64,000 bases of DNA from Cyclobacteriaceae bacterium (GCA_026129485.1 JAHCHY010000011.1:1-64000); one strand, 5' to 3'. Counted from the first letter of the stretch, positions 17,140-26,549 are shown. The notes: a model not told the origin generated them from the letters alone. Numbers and translations are program-made.

Positions 17140-19125
17140 TTATTTCCTTTCTTTTTTAGAAATCTCGAACTCAACCCTTCGGTTCAGTTGCCGGTGCTCA
17201 TCTGTAATTTCCTGTACGATGGGGCGCGAGCTGCCATAACCCATCGCATCAATCCGGCTGGCATCAAGCTTGAATTGTGTTACCAGATAATCCCTGATCG
17301 CATCGGCACGGGCCTGCGAAAGCTTTAAGTTGGATTCTTCCTTGCCGGCCGAATCGGTATGACCGGAAATCTTTAAATGTAATTCAGGATGATCGATCAG
17401 GAAGTTGGCAATCTTATTAAGATCTTCGTGCATTTCGGGTAAGATGTTAGCCTTACCGTTTTCAAACTCCAGCGATTGGAAGGCAATTTTACTTTCAATC
17501 GGTTCGGCAATCTTGTTGATCTCCCGGTCGCCATCCATAAAGAAGATTTCTTCAATACGAAAAAAATCATCGCCCTGGATAATCAGCAGGTAATTGCGTT
17601 TGTTGATCAGGCTGAAATCGAACGTGCCATCCTCGCGAATGTATTTCGGTGCAACCTCAACACCTTCGTCTAAATCAATTACCGATACAATACCTTTTAC
17701 CGGCTTGCCTTGCGGATCGTTCAGGCTGCCCTTGAGTTGTGTAACCGCTTCGGGCTGCGCTTCCATCGGCACAGGAAAAGAATATAAATCGAGGTTTTTT
17801 ACATCTTCTTCGGTTGAGCGTGCGTAATACAGGTTTTTTGATTTTGAATCGATGGTAAAATAATATTCGCTGCCGCCTCCGTTTACCAACGGCCCGGTGT
17901 TGCGCGGTTCTGTCCAGCTACCCTTGTGCCAGTTGGATTTATAAATATCAAACTCACCGAAGTTGAGCGGGTGCCCGTTCGAGCTGAAGTACAATACATT
18001 GAACTTATGATGAAAGAACGGGCTTACTTCGCTGCGCACGGTGTTGATAACCGGGCCTGCATTCTGCGCCTTACCCCACGCGCCTTTTTTATCTTTTACA
18101 GAAAAATAAATATCGGATAACCCGAAGCTGCCCGCACGATTGGAGGCAAAGAATAATGTATCGCCCGAATGCGTAAGCGAAGGATGCGAATCCCACCCTG
18201 CGCTGTTAATGTTTGGCCCCAGGTTTTTTACATCGCCCCAGGTGCTGTCGGCTTTCAGTGTGGCTACATATAAATCGCAATTCCCCAAACCATCGGGCGC
18301 TTCGCATCGTGCAAAGTAAAGCGCTTTACCATCGCGACTTAAGCAGGCAGAACCTTCGTTGTATTTTGAGTTGATGCTTTTGAAGGGCTGGGCATCATCC
18401 CAGTAGTCTTCAACCTTGTGGCTGTAAAACAGGTCTTCGTTATAGGTGCGATCAGGGTTTTCATTTCGCTTGGAAGTAAACAGGATCAGGTCATCGGTAT
18501 TGCCAACTGTGGGCCCGTAATCTTCCTTATCGGAATTGATAAACCCGCCCATGTTAAGCAGCACCGATTGTGGCGGCCGCAGCGTATCAATGTCTTTACG
18601 ATACTCTACCAATTTGTAATAAAAATCAAGCGGCACGTAATTCTCTTTCCGGTCGGGGTCAAGCATCTGGTACCGTTTGTAAATATTGTTAATGTCAAGC
18701 CCTTGCTGGTGGTGCTTCAATACAAGCTTGTAAAGCAGCAAGGCTTCACCGGGCGGGCCGTGTGTTTCGCTTAAGCGGGCCAGCCTCCAGATCATCGCTG
18801 CATTCTTGCTGAAATTTTCGATGCCAAAGTTTTTTACATACGCTTTCAGTTCGGCATACATCTGGCTTTCCTGGCCAGCGTTATCGAGGCTGCTGATTTT
18901 TTGGAGCTTTGTATTGTCCTGGTAGAAGGCAAGCTTGTTTACATTGGGAAACAGGAATATGTCAGACTGGCTGTACGCGGTGATGCTGTCGTTTAATTGC
19001 ACGATGCCGCCTTTTTTAAAACCCTTTTTCTCTTTTTGCGCGTAAACAGGAGCGCCCCATGCCGTCAGCCACACCAAAAGCACTAATAAACAAGGTTTTG
19101 TATTTTGTTTCAGAAAGGAAGGCAT
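17140..19125 (-). CDS. OmpA-family protein with TPR, PD40 propeller and CRD domains (PorE-like)
   Basis: A 661-residue exported protein with a type I signal peptide ending near AYAQ (residue 30). Domain order is a helical TPR-like segment (about 60-160), WD40-like PD40 beta-propeller repeats (about 195-445; NLDLYSFPV ends it), a carboxypeptidase-regulatory-like fold (about 458-535), and an OmpA C-terminal peptidoglycan-binding domain (ISGHTDSAGKEESNLKLSQARA near 590). This order is that of PorE, a type IX secretion component. PorE is a lipoprotein and no lipobox is seen here, so it may instead be a related OmpA paralogue. Confidence 0.85.
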   Translation of the reverse strand: MPSFLKQNTKPCLLVLLVWLTAWGAPVYAQKEKKGFKKGGIVQLNDSITAYSQSDIFLFPNVNKLAFYQDNTKLQKISSLDNAGQESQMYAELKAYVKNFGIENFSKNAAMIWRLARLSETHGPPGEALLLYKLVLKHHQQGLDINNIYKRYQMLDPDRKENYVPLDFYYKLVEYRKDIDTLRPPQSVLLNMGGFINSDKEDYGPTVGNTDDLILFTSKRNENPDRTYNEDLFYSHKVEDYWDDAQPFKSINSKYNEGSACLSRDGKALYFARCEAPDGLGNCDLYVATLKADSTWGDVKNLGPNINSAGWDSHPSLTHSGDTLFFASNRAGSFGLSDIYFSVKDKKGAWGKAQNAGPVINTVRSEVSPFFHHKFNVLYFSSNGHPLNFGEFDIYKSNWHKGSWTEPRNTGPLVNGGGSEYYFTIDSKSKNLYYARSTEEDVKNLDLYSFPVPMEAQPEAVTQLKGSLNDPQGKPVKGIVSVIDLDEGVEVAPKYIREDGTFDFSLINKRNYLLIIQGDDFFRIEEIFFMDGDREINKIAEPIESKIAFQSLEFENGKANILPEMHEDLNKIANFLIDHPELHLKISGHTDSAGKEESNLKLSQARADAIRDYLVTQFKLDASRIDAMGYGSSRPIVQEITDEHRQLNRRVEFEISKKERK

Positions 19126-19253
19126 ATAGCTAAATCATCGAAAAATCGAATAATTTTAACGGATAACCAAAACGCTGGCATACAGATTGACCTTTAAGCG
19201 GGCTATCAAATAATAATTGGAGACACCCTTTTTTTGTGTCAAATTGGCACGGC

Positions 19254-21713
19254 ATGACTATGTTTAAATCCCTCGCAATAACACCTATGGTTCAGGAAGA
19301 TTCGGATGAAATGATCCAGCTCATCAATCCGGAACAAGATTCGGATCTCAAGCCCGAAGACCTGCCCAAGGAACTTTCCATACTACCCATTAAAAACACG
19401 GTGCTGTTTCCGGGTGTGGTAATTCCCATTACGGTAACCCGGCAGAAGTCCATCCGGCTGATCAAAAAGGCTTACCAGGGAAATCGCATTATTGGTGTAA
19501 TTGCCCAGAAGAACAAGCAGGCCGAAGAGCCGGGCATGGATGACTTGTATCGCTTTGGTACGGTGGCCCGCATCATTAAAATGCTGGTGCTGCCCGATGG
19601 AAATACCACTATTATCATCCAGGGCAAAAACCGGTTCCAGATTCGTGAGTTTGTGCAGGATGAACCGTTCATGACGGCCAGCATCAACCTGCAAACCGAA
19701 CCCGTGCTTGATCTGCAAAGCAAGGAAGTAACCGCATTGGTGCAGTCGTTAAAAGATGCGGCTACCAAAATACTCAGGCTCAACCCGGAGATTCCGCAGG
19801 AAGCGCAGGTAGCGTTGGATAATATTCAAAGCACGGGTTTTCTCATTCACTTTCTTTCATCTAACCTGAATGTGGATGTTGCCGAGAAGCAGAAAATACT
19901 TGAAACGAATAACATCATCGACCGGGGCACGCTGCTGCTGCAGTACATGCTGAAAGAAATTCAGATGCTGGAGATCAAGCACGAAATCCAGAAGAAAGTG
20001 CATACCGATATAGATCAGCAGCAGCGCGATTACTTTTTGCGCCAGCAGATAAGAGTATTGCAGGATGAGCTGGGTTTTGACGGGCCTGACAAAGAAATTG
20101 AAAAGCTGCGCAAGCGCGGAGCGGAAAAGAAGTGGCCTAAGGCTGCGGCCGATCATTTCAACAAAGAATTGGATAAGCTGCAACGCATCAACCCGCAGGC
20201 GGCCGAGTTTCCCGTAGCCATGAATTACGTGGAGTTTATGCTCGACCTGCCGTGGAGTGATTATACCACGGATGATTTTGACCTGAAACGTGCGCGTAAA
20301 ATTCTGGATAAGGATCACTTTGGTTTGGAGAAAGTGAAGAACCGCATCCTGGAATACCTCGCTGTGCTGAAATTAAAGCAGGATATGAAGGGCCCGATCC
20401 TATGCCTGTACGGCCCGCCCGGTGTAGGTAAAACTTCGTTGGGAAAATCGATCGCTAAATCGTTGCAACGGAACTATGTGCGCATGTCGCTGGGTGGTGT
20501 GCACGATGAAGCGGAGATTCGCGGCCATCGCAAAACGTATGTGGGCGCCATGCCCGGTAAAATTTTACAGCATCTTAAAAAAGCAAAATCATCTAACCCC
20601 GTTTTTATTTTAGATGAGATTGACAAGGTGCGTTCCGATTTCCGGGGCGATCCCTCATCCGCTTTGCTGGAAGTGCTGGATCCCGAACAGAACAACACCT
20701 TTGGCGATAATTATTTGGAAGTTGAGTACGATTTATCGAAAGTGCTGTTCATCGCTACGGCCAACTCGTTAGATACCATTCATCCCGCTTTGCGCGACAG
20801 GATGGAGATCATTGAAATAACAGGCTACACGGTAGAAGAAAAGCTGCAAATCGCCATCAAGCATCTTGTGCCAAAACAATTAGCCGAGCATGGCTTGAAA
20901 GCGAAAGATGTCAAGTTCAGCAAAGAAGCTTTGTTGAAGATAATTGAAAGCTACACGCGCGAATCAGGTGTAAGAAATCTTGAACGTAGAATCGGTGCAA
21001 TAGTGCGCAGCGTGGCTAAGTCGGTAGCGCTGGAAGAGGATTTTCAAAAAGAGATTACCCCTGAATACGTGGTTAAAGTGTTAGGTGTGGAAATTTTTGA
21101 TGAAGAGCTTTACCAGGGTAACGATGTTGCCGGAGTTGTAACCGGCCTGGCGTGGACGCAGGTAGGCGGTGATATCCTGTTTGTGGAATCGAGCTTAAGC
21201 AGGGGTAAGGGCCAGTTGACTATTTCCGGGCAGTTGGGCGATGTGATGAAAGAATCGGCCGTAGCTGCGCTTTCGTACCTCAAATCCAACGCACAGGCAT
21301 TGGGTATCGATTACCGCGTGTTCCAGCAATACGATCTGCACATTCACGTGCCGGCTGGTGCGGTGCCGAAAGACGGCCCTTCGGCTGGTATAACCATGCT
21401 TACTTCATTAGCTTCTATCTTTACGCAACGCAAAGTGAAAAGCAAGCTGGCCATGACGGGTGAGATCACGTTGCGAGGTAAAGTATTGCCGGTAGGCGGT
21501 ATCAAGGAAAAAATACTGGCGGCCAAACGAAGCGGCATTAAAGAAATTATCCTGAGCGAAAGGAACAAACGCGATATTGAAGAAATCGAAAAGCAATATA
21601 TTAAAGGGCTTACCTTTCATTATGTTACTTCCGTAGATGAGGTATTGAAGATTGCATTGCTGAAAGAGAAAGTATTGAAGCCGGTGGAGTTTGTATTGCA
21701 GGAGACTAAATAG
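19254..21713 (+). CDS. lon: ATP-dependent protease Lon
   Basis: A cytoplasmic AAA+ protease of 819 residues that degrades misfolded and regulatory proteins. It has an N-terminal substrate-binding LON domain ([16 protein letters not shown] near residue 38), Walker [10 protein letters not shown] near 386, Walker [11 protein letters not shown], and the Ser-Lys dyad: Ser in KDGPSAG near 707 and Lys in [10 protein letters not shown] near 750. Possible starts are GTG 19236, ATG 19254 and ATG 19260; none has a clear ribosome site. Another gene follows after 33 bases. Confidence 0.96.
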   Translation: MTMFKSLAITPMVQEDSDEMIQLINPEQDSDLKPEDLPKELSILPIKNTVLFPGVVIPITVTRQKSIRLIKKAYQGNRIIGVIAQKNKQAEEPGMDDLYRFGTVARIIKMLVLPDGNTTIIIQGKNRFQIREFVQDEPFMTASINLQTEPVLDLQSKEVTALVQSLKDAATKILRLNPEIPQEAQVALDNIQSTGFLIHFLSSNLNVDVAEKQKILETNNIIDRGTLLLQYMLKEIQMLEIKHEIQKKVHTDIDQQQRDYFLRQQIRVLQDELGFDGPDKEIEKLRKRGAEKKWPKAAADHFNKELDKLQRINPQAAEFPVAMNYVEFMLDLPWSDYTTDDFDLKRARKILDKDHFGLEKVKNRILEYLAVLKLKQDMKGPILCLYGPPGVGKTSLGKSIAKSLQRNYVRMSLGGVHDEAEIRGHRKTYVGAMPGKILQHLKKAKSSNPVFILDEIDKVRSDFRGDPSSALLEVLDPEQNNTFGDNYLEVEYDLSKVLFIATANSLDTIHPALRDRMEIIEITGYTVEEKLQIAIKHLVPKQLAEHGLKAKDVKFSKEALLKIIESYTRESGVRNLERRIGAIVRSVAKSVALEEDFQKEITPEYVVKVLGVEIFDEELYQGNDVAGVVTGLAWTQVGGDILFVESSLSRGKGQLTISGQLGDVMKESAVAALSYLKSNAQALGIDYRVFQQYDLHIHVPAGAVPKDGPSAGITMLTSLASIFTQRKVKSKLAMTGEITLRGKVLPVGGIKEKILAAKRSGIKEIILSERNKRDIEEIEKQYIKGLTFHYVTSVDEVLKIALLKEKVLKPVEFVLQETK

Positions 21714-21743
21714 TTGCCGGTTGCCAGTTACCAGCTTTGAGTT
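21714..21743. repeat. Left repeat of four-helix-bundle element 2
   Basis: The segment GCCGGTTGCCAGTTACCAGC lies between the lon stop and the small gene. Its reverse complement matches two stretches downstream of that gene (22149-22188), for example 17 of 19 bases in GGTAACTGGTAACCGGAAA. Confidence 0.6.
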
Positions 21744-21746
21744 ACA

Positions 21747-22142
21747 ATGAAAAGTTACAGGGAACTTGATATTTACAATGATTCAAAACGGCTTGCTATA
21801 GAGATTCACAAGATGTCCTTATCACTTCCAAAACTGGAAATGTATGAAGAAGGTAGCCAGGTGAGGCGTTCATCCAAAGCGGTGGCTTCGATGATTGTTG
21901 AGGGATACGGAAGGAAAAGATATAAAGCAGATTTCATCAAGCATTTGATTTATTCGCAAGCTGAATGTGATGAAACAATTCTACATTTGGATTTGTTGTA
22001 CGAAACAAAATCACTCATGGATCCATCATTATATCAACAACTGCGCAATGATTACGATGTGCTGAGTAAAAGAATAAACAAATTCATCCAATGGGTTGAA
22101 TCCAATTGGAATGATTTCGATGGTTCTAACCTTAATAATTAA
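21747..22142 (+). CDS. Four helix bundle protein (S23/bAvd-like), second member
   Basis: A 131-residue helical protein of the same family as the gene at 12233 but clearly diverged. Diagnostic parts are YRELDIYNDSKRLAIEIHKM at the N-terminus, EGSQVRRSSKAVASMIVEGYGR in the middle, and KHLIYSQAECDETILHLDLL. The gene separates lon from hslU. It is bracketed by inverted copies of a GGTAACTGG-type repeat, and the right copy ends right at the hslU start codon. Confidence 0.88.
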   Translation: MKSYRELDIYNDSKRLAIEIHKMSLSLPKLEMYEEGSQVRRSSKAVASMIVEGYGRKRYKADFIKHLIYSQAECDETILHLDLLYETKSLMDPSLYQQLRNDYDVLSKRINKFIQWVESNWNDFDGSNLNN

Positions 22143-22148
22143 ACCAAA

Positions 22149-22188
22149 ACTGCCGGTAACTGGTAACCGGAAACTGGTAACTGGTAAC
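22149..22188. repeat. Right repeat of four-helix-bundle element 2
   Basis: Iterates GGTAACTGGTAACCGGAAAC and CTGGTAACTGGTAAC, inverted relative to 21714-21743. The following three bases are an in-frame ATG of hslU, so any native hslU leader has been replaced or displaced. Confidence 0.6.
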
Positions 22189-22197
22189 ATGAATATG

Positions 22198-23586
22198 ATG
22201 GACTCTAAATATCTCACCCCCCAGCAAATTGTAAAAGAATTAGACAAGTACATTGTAGGCCAATACGAAGCCAAACGCAATGTGGCGATAGCTTTGCGCA
22301 ATCGCTGGCGCAGAATGAATGTGCAGTCGGAGATACAGGGTGAAATTGTGCCCAACAACATTTTAATGATTGGCGCTACCGGTGTGGGTAAAACCGAGAT
22401 CGCGAGGCGGCTGGCAAAAATTGCCGATGCCCCTTTTGTAAAAGTGGAAGCTTCCAAATTTACCGAGGTAGGATACGTGGGCCGCGATGTGGAAAGCATG
22501 GTGCGCGACCTCGTGGAGCAATCGGTAAACATGGTGAAGGCGTACAAGAAAGAAGATGTGAAAGAAAAAGCCGCACAGGCTGTGGAAGAAATTATTCTCG
22601 ATGCGCTTATACCGCCCATGCGTTCCAAGCCTGCAGGCTTTCCGGTTACAACGGAAGAAAACGGAAACGAACCATCCAGCGATGTAGAGCTGAACGAGCG
22701 TACGCGCAATCTCTTTCGCGAAAAAATAAAAAATGGCGAGCTGGAAGACCGCAAAATCGAGATCAACATCAAGCAAAGCGGCAACCCGGGCATAGGTATG
22801 GTTGGTGCAGGCGTAATGGACGAAGTTTCCATGATGAACCTGCAGGACATGCTAAGCGGGATGATGCCCAAGAAAGCGCGTAAGCGTAAAGTAACGGTGG
22901 CGGAGGCTCGCAGGATTTTATTGGAAGAAGAAGCGGCCAGGCTGATCGACATGGAAGAGGTGAAAGAGGAGGCCATACGCAGGGCAGAAGATGCCGGCAT
23001 TATTTTCATTGACGAGATCGACAAGATTGCGTCTGGCGCTTCCAAAAAAGGCGGGCCCGATGTAAGCCGTGAAGGTGTGCAGCGCGATTTATTACCGATT
23101 GTAGAAGGCAGCACGGTAAATACAAAATACGGAGTAATTAAAACCGATCATGTGTTGTTTGTAGCGGCAGGCGCATTTCATATTTCCAAGCCTTCCGATC
23201 TTATTCCTGAGCTGCAAGGGCGCTTCCCTATTCGCGTGGAGCTAACCAATCTTACCAAAGAAGACTTTGTGCGCATTTTGAAAGAGCCTAAGAACGCCCT
23301 GACTAAGCAGTACCAGGCTTTATTTGAAGCGGAAGGTGTTACCATAGCGTTTGATGATGAGGCTGTGGATGAAATAGCCAAAACAGCTTTTGAAATTAAT
23401 GCCGAGGTGGAAAATATTGGTGCGCGGAGGCTGCACACGGTAATGAGCAAGCTGCTGAACGAGTTTTTGTTTGATGTGCCCGATAAGATTGCGGCCGGTA
23501 CCCATTTGGTTATCACCCGTAAGCTCGTGCAGGAAAAGCTGAGCAGCTTAGTTAAGAACAAAGACCTGAGCGAGTACATTTTATAA
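22198..23586 (+). CDS. hslU: ATP-dependent protease ATPase subunit HslU
   Basis: A 462-residue AAA+ unfoldase that feeds proteins to the HslV peptidase. It shows YIVGQYEAKRNVAIALRNRWRR at the N-terminus (family signature), Walker A GATGVGKTE near residue 58, Walker B GIIFIDEIDKIA near 263 and GARRLHTVM near 408. MDSKYLTPQQIV is the likely start; ATG codons at 22189 and 22195 are alternatives. Longer in-frame extensions into the four-helix-bundle gene are not credible. hslV is not in this window. Confidence 0.95.
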   Translation: MDSKYLTPQQIVKELDKYIVGQYEAKRNVAIALRNRWRRMNVQSEIQGEIVPNNILMIGATGVGKTEIARRLAKIADAPFVKVEASKFTEVGYVGRDVESMVRDLVEQSVNMVKAYKKEDVKEKAAQAVEEIILDALIPPMRSKPAGFPVTTEENGNEPSSDVELNERTRNLFREKIKNGELEDRKIEINIKQSGNPGIGMVGAGVMDEVSMMNLQDMLSGMMPKKARKRKVTVAEARRILLEEEAARLIDMEEVKEEAIRRAEDAGIIFIDEIDKIASGASKKGGPDVSREGVQRDLLPIVEGSTVNTKYGVIKTDHVLFVAAGAFHISKPSDLIPELQGRFPIRVELTNLTKEDFVRILKEPKNALTKQYQALFEAEGVTIAFDDEAVDEIAKTAFEINAEVENIGARRLHTVMSKLLNEFLFDVPDKIAAGTHLVITRKLVQEKLSSLVKNKDLSEYIL

Positions 23587-23590
23587 AGGC

Positions 23591-24622
23591 ATGAAGGCCG
23601 CTCTTGTTGTTCTTCTGGGCCTGTTTCCCGCAAGCCTTTTGGCAGGAGACAAAGAAGACTCGCTTCGCAGCAGGTATGTGCAGCGCTTTCCCGATAAGTT
23701 TTTCCTTTGGCCCGTGGTTAAGCAACGCAATTTATTTTTCGACATCAGCCCGAAAAACGATCGTGCTAAAGTGCTGAACTACCGCCCGAATAACTCATTT
23801 GGTGTGGGTATGGGATTTTACCTGTTTGAAGTTGCCGTAGAAGTAACTACAGCTATCCCCTTAAATGAAAAGAGCCGTATTACCTATGGCGAATCGGATG
23901 TGCGCGATCTTCAGGCTAACTTTTTGGGTAAGAACTGGGGCGGAGATGTATATAATCAAAACTACAAAGGCTTTTATGTGGCCGATCCGAACAAGCTGGT
24001 TACTACCGATGAGGAGTATGCCAGGCGGCCTGATATTGAAATGGTGAATACCGGGATAAATGGAATTTACATCATCAACCATGAAAAATTTTCATTGCGT
24101 TCAGCTTACAATTATTCCGAGCGCCAGCTAAAAAGCGGGGGCTCATTTGTAGTTACAGGCACATTGAATAATCTTCGTTTACGATCCGACTCCAGTATTT
24201 TAGGCTCGCGTTACCGCGATTTTTTTCCGGACGGAGGCTCGTTTGATGAGATGCGTTATACCACTTTTAGCCTCGCGCCCGGTTACACGTTTAGCCTGGT
24301 CTATCGGTCATTTTTCCTGAACACATCTCTGGCTATGGGGCCGGCTCATCATTGGGTGTATTACAAACCTGCCGGTGCGCCTGAGCGATATGATATTACC
24401 ATCAATACATACGCTGATATAAGAATGGCGCTGGGCTATAACAGCCAACGGTTTTTTGCCGGTATGAGCTACATCACCCAGTCGCGTGATATTCGTTTTG
24501 ATGACATCCGTTTTACCAGCAACAGCTCGGTGTTCAAAATACTGGCAGGGTATCGCTTCCGCGAGGTAGGAATTTTGAAGAAACGCGCTATCGACCTGGT
24601 GCCGGTGGATATTACTCATTAA
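23591..24622 (+). CDS. DUF4421 family outer-membrane-type protein
   Basis: A 343-residue exported protein with a signal peptide (PASLLA near residue 17). It is rich in alternating beta strands (GVGMGFYLFEVAVEVTT, MALGYNSQRFFAGMSYITQ), as in an outer-membrane barrel. The family is typical of Bacteroidota and has no known function. It follows hslU by 4 bases, so it is probably cotranscribed, and it overlaps the convergent HxlR gene by 4 bases. Confidence 0.75.
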   Translation: MKAALVVLLGLFPASLLAGDKEDSLRSRYVQRFPDKFFLWPVVKQRNLFFDISPKNDRAKVLNYRPNNSFGVGMGFYLFEVAVEVTTAIPLNEKSRITYGESDVRDLQANFLGKNWGGDVYNQNYKGFYVADPNKLVTTDEEYARRPDIEMVNTGINGIYIINHEKFSLRSAYNYSERQLKSGGSFVVTGTLNNLRLRSDSSILGSRYRDFFPDGGSFDEMRYTTFSLAPGYTFSLVYRSFFLNTSLAMGPAHHWVYYKPAGAPERYDITINTYADIRMALGYNSQRFFAGMSYITQSRDIRFDDIRFTSNSSVFKILAGYRFREVGILKKRAIDLVPVDITH

Positions 24623-25017
24623 TCTCCCCCGCGCATAATGGTTTTGCGGTGATTGATTCCCCAGTTTACAATAGTGTTAATTACGCTGCGTAATGTTTTT
24701 CCGTAAGGGGTAATGGCATAATCAACTGTAATGGGCTTGGTAGGAAGCACGGTGCGTGTAATCAGCCGGTTGGCTTCAAGGTCTTGTAATTCTTTTGATA
24801 GCATTTTTGCACCGATCCCATCTACGGTGCGCAATAAGTCCATAAAACGCATGTTGCCTTTAAACATCAGCGCGGCTATAATCTGGATTTTCCATTTACC
24901 GCTCAGAATCTCCATCACATCGCGGGCCGCGAGTATCTTGTGGTTTTGTTCCCGGCAGTCGGATTCAGTATGGCCGGCCGGGGCTATTTCCCGGACAGGT
25001 GATAGTACATCATTCAT
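24619..25017 (-). CDS. HxlR-family transcriptional regulator
   Basis: A 132-residue winged-helix regulator. The N-terminal Cys (SDCRE, residue 21) suits the redox- or electrophile-sensing members of the family. DNA-binding residues follow in LSGKWKIQIIAALMFKGNMRFMDLLRTVDGIGAKMLSKELQDLEANRLI (about 38-86), then the wing ITVDYAITPYGKTL. It is divergent from a DoxX-type gene with palindromes between them, so that gene is the natural target. Confidence 0.9.
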   Translation of the reverse strand: MNDVLSPVREIAPAGHTESDCREQNHKILAARDVMEILSGKWKIQIIAALMFKGNMRFMDLLRTVDGIGAKMLSKELQDLEANRLITRTVLPTKPITVDYAITPYGKTLRSVINTIVNWGINHRKTIMRGGD

Positions 25018-25060
25018 CTGGCTTCAAATTTCCTGAATAAACAGAAGCCAGGCGCTATTA

Positions 25061-25095
25061 GTTTCCTTGAGGAAACCGGTTTCTGAAAGGAAACC
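25061..25095. promoter_or_regulatory. Paired inverted repeats, likely HxlR operator
   Basis: Two adjacent hyphenated palindromes share the GTTTCC/GGAAAC theme: GTTTCC-TTGA-GGAAAC (25061-25076) and GGTTTC-TGAAAG-GAAACC (25078-25095). They lie 44 bases upstream of the HxlR start, within the divergent spacer. Two tandem sites suggest cooperative binding. Confidence 0.5.
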
Positions 25096-25167
25096 CATAG
25101 TAATTGTAAACTAACTGCACGCCAGTTTTGTGCCTCACATTTGCGGGAATAATAGGCTTGGCCATTC

Positions 25168-25183
25168 TCCCGCATATGCGGGA
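25168..25183. promoter_or_regulatory. 16-base palindrome upstream of the DoxX gene
   Basis: TCCCGCATATGCGGGA is a perfect palindrome ending 27 bases before the DoxX ATG. A partial copy (TTTGCGGGAATA) lies about 20 bases further upstream. It is a candidate operator distinct from the GTTTCC sites. The binding protein is unknown. Confidence 0.4.
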
Positions 25184-25210
25184 TGACCTTAAACAAAAAA
25201 TTATTAACAG

Positions 25211-25564
25211 ATGAAACGGAACAAAATTATTTACTGGGTAGTAACCGGGCTGGTAGCTGCCGGCATGATCATGAGCGGTATCATGTACTTTACGGCAGAA
25301 GAGGCAAGAGCCAATTTTGTGCAGATCGGGTTCCCGGTTTACTTTATGGTGCTGCTGGGCGTAGCCAAGCTGTTGGGTGCAGTTGCGCTGCTGGCGCCAG
25401 TGCCTGCCAATATAAAAGAGTGGACGTATGCCGGTTTTGGATTTACGTTTATTGGCGCTGTGTGGACACACATCGCGACACAAACTCCCTGGATTGCCCC
25501 GGTTATTTTTCTTTTGTTACTGGCAGCATCGTACTACTTCTATAAAAAGGTAAGAACCGCATAA
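25211..25564 (+). CDS. DoxX-like family membrane protein
   Basis: A 117-residue protein with four membrane helices (about residues 8-26, 44-63, 69-90 and 93-110), typical of DoxX-like proteins. These are linked to quinone or thiol redox in some bacteria, but this member's role is unknown. It is divergent from the HxlR regulator and probably under its control. A terminator hairpin follows. Confidence 0.82.
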   Translation: MKRNKIIYWVVTGLVAAGMIMSGIMYFTAEEARANFVQIGFPVYFMVLLGVAKLLGAVALLAPVPANIKEWTYAGFGFTFIGAVWTHIATQTPWIAPVIFLLLLAASYYFYKKVRTA

Positions 25565-25576
25565 GCTTGGTGGAAG

Positions 25577-25618
25577 AGGCGTCTGATCTCCGAACCTTCG
25601 GGGTCTTGACGCCTTTTA
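25577..25618. terminator. Bidirectional terminator between the DoxX gene and truA
   Basis: AGGCGTC (25577-25583) pairs with GACGCCT (25608-25614), with further pairing toward a TTCG-containing loop, and a T-run follows. The stem lies between two convergent genes and can serve both. Confidence 0.65.
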
Positions 25619-26431
25619 TTAAATTTTCTGCCAGCCCTCTGTAAAATGAATGGCATCAAAGTCTGTGCATGCTGGTTGTTGCAGGTAGGGGTAATTCACT
25701 TTACTTAAAAACAAACCCTGCGGATAGGCAGGATCCCAAACTTCAGGCGTGGCTTTTTCAACGAAGTAACTTTCAAACTCATCCACACTTAGCGAACCTG
25801 AGCCTATCTTAATCAGCTTGCCCGCCAGCAGGCGCACCATCCTGCCCAAAAACCGGTCGGCTGAAATCTGAAAGCGCAGGCGATTACCGCGCTCATTAAT
25901 AAATAAACCAGCCGATGATACATTGCACCGGGTATGTTCGTAGTCATCGGGTGTCTTGCAAAAAGCCCGGTAATCATTGTAGCGCGTGAGCAGCGCAACG
26001 GCTTGCTTCATCTTATCCAGCTTCCAGCTATTATTTTCAATTAGCGTGCTCACCGGGTTCAGGAACGGGTCTTTACAGGTGTGAATAAAATAATCGTATT
26101 GCCGCAGCATGGCATCAAACCGTGCGTGCTGATACCCCTGCATGGGTAATATCTCGTAAACGGCCAGGTCAGCCGGCAGCGCTTTATTTAGCCGGAACAG
26201 CAAATCAAAATCCCATCGTGCGTTTATGTCTGCATGAAAATAAAACTGGCTGGCATGCACCTGCGCATCGGTGCGGCCGCAGCCCATAATGGTAACAGGC
26301 TCTTTCAGGATTTCGCTTAGCGCGGATTCAATCACTTGCTGGATGCTGCCCGCATTGGATTGCCGTTGCCAGCCCCGGTAGGCTGTGCCCAGGAAGGCCA
26401 TGTGAAAAAAATAGCGGTTGGATACGGACAC
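25619..26431 (-). CDS. truA: tRNA pseudouridine(38-40) synthase TruA
   Basis: A 270-residue enzyme that isomerises uridines 38-40 in the tRNA anticodon stem. The catalytic Asp is in GCGRTDAQVHA near residue 54. RPYDYFIHT-type and FLGRMVRLLAGKLIKIGSG motifs (about 195-215) are in place, the first reading LRQYDYFIHT here. Length is normal. It is monocistronic and converges with the DoxX gene. Confidence 0.93.
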   Translation of the reverse strand: MSVSNRYFFHMAFLGTAYRGWQRQSNAGSIQQVIESALSEILKEPVTIMGCGRTDAQVHASQFYFHADINARWDFDLLFRLNKALPADLAVYEILPMQGYQHARFDAMLRQYDYFIHTCKDPFLNPVSTLIENNSWKLDKMKQAVALLTRYNDYRAFCKTPDDYEHTRCNVSSAGLFINERGNRLRFQISADRFLGRMVRLLAGKLIKIGSGSLSVDEFESYFVEKATPEVWDPAYPQGLFLSKVNYPYLQQPACTDFDAIHFTEGWQKI

Positions 26432-26510
26432 TTTTGTGTAACAATTGTCCTAAAAATGTAATTATCTCCTGTTTTGTGGAAATCAATGCTCATTTTTTCT
26501 CACAAAGTCA

Positions 26511-26549
26511 ACGGGTTTTTTCACGTATTTAATACGTGAAAAAACCCGT
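26511..26549. promoter_or_regulatory. Perfect 19-bp-arm palindrome
   Basis: Arms 26511-26529 and 26531-26549 are exact reverse complements around one central T. Each contains ACGGGTTTTTTCACGTATT or its complement. It lies between the truA start and the C39 exporter start, 35 bases before the latter. It could be a hairpin that attenuates exporter expression, a terminator for upstream readthrough, or a protein-binding site. Confidence 0.6.

Noticed and set aside
12233-22142. A diversity-generating retroelement based on the two four-helix-bundle (Avd-like) genes
   Set aside because: No reverse transcriptase, template repeat or variable C-type lectin gene is present.
22096-22197. Upstream in-frame extension of hslU
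   Set aside because: It overlaps the four-helix-bundle gene and translates the repeat array; the family's N-terminus begins at the later ATG.
22029-23114. A 361-codon frame antisense to hslU
   Set aside because: Ser- and Leu-rich composition and full overlap with a strongly conserved gene mark it as a mirror frame.
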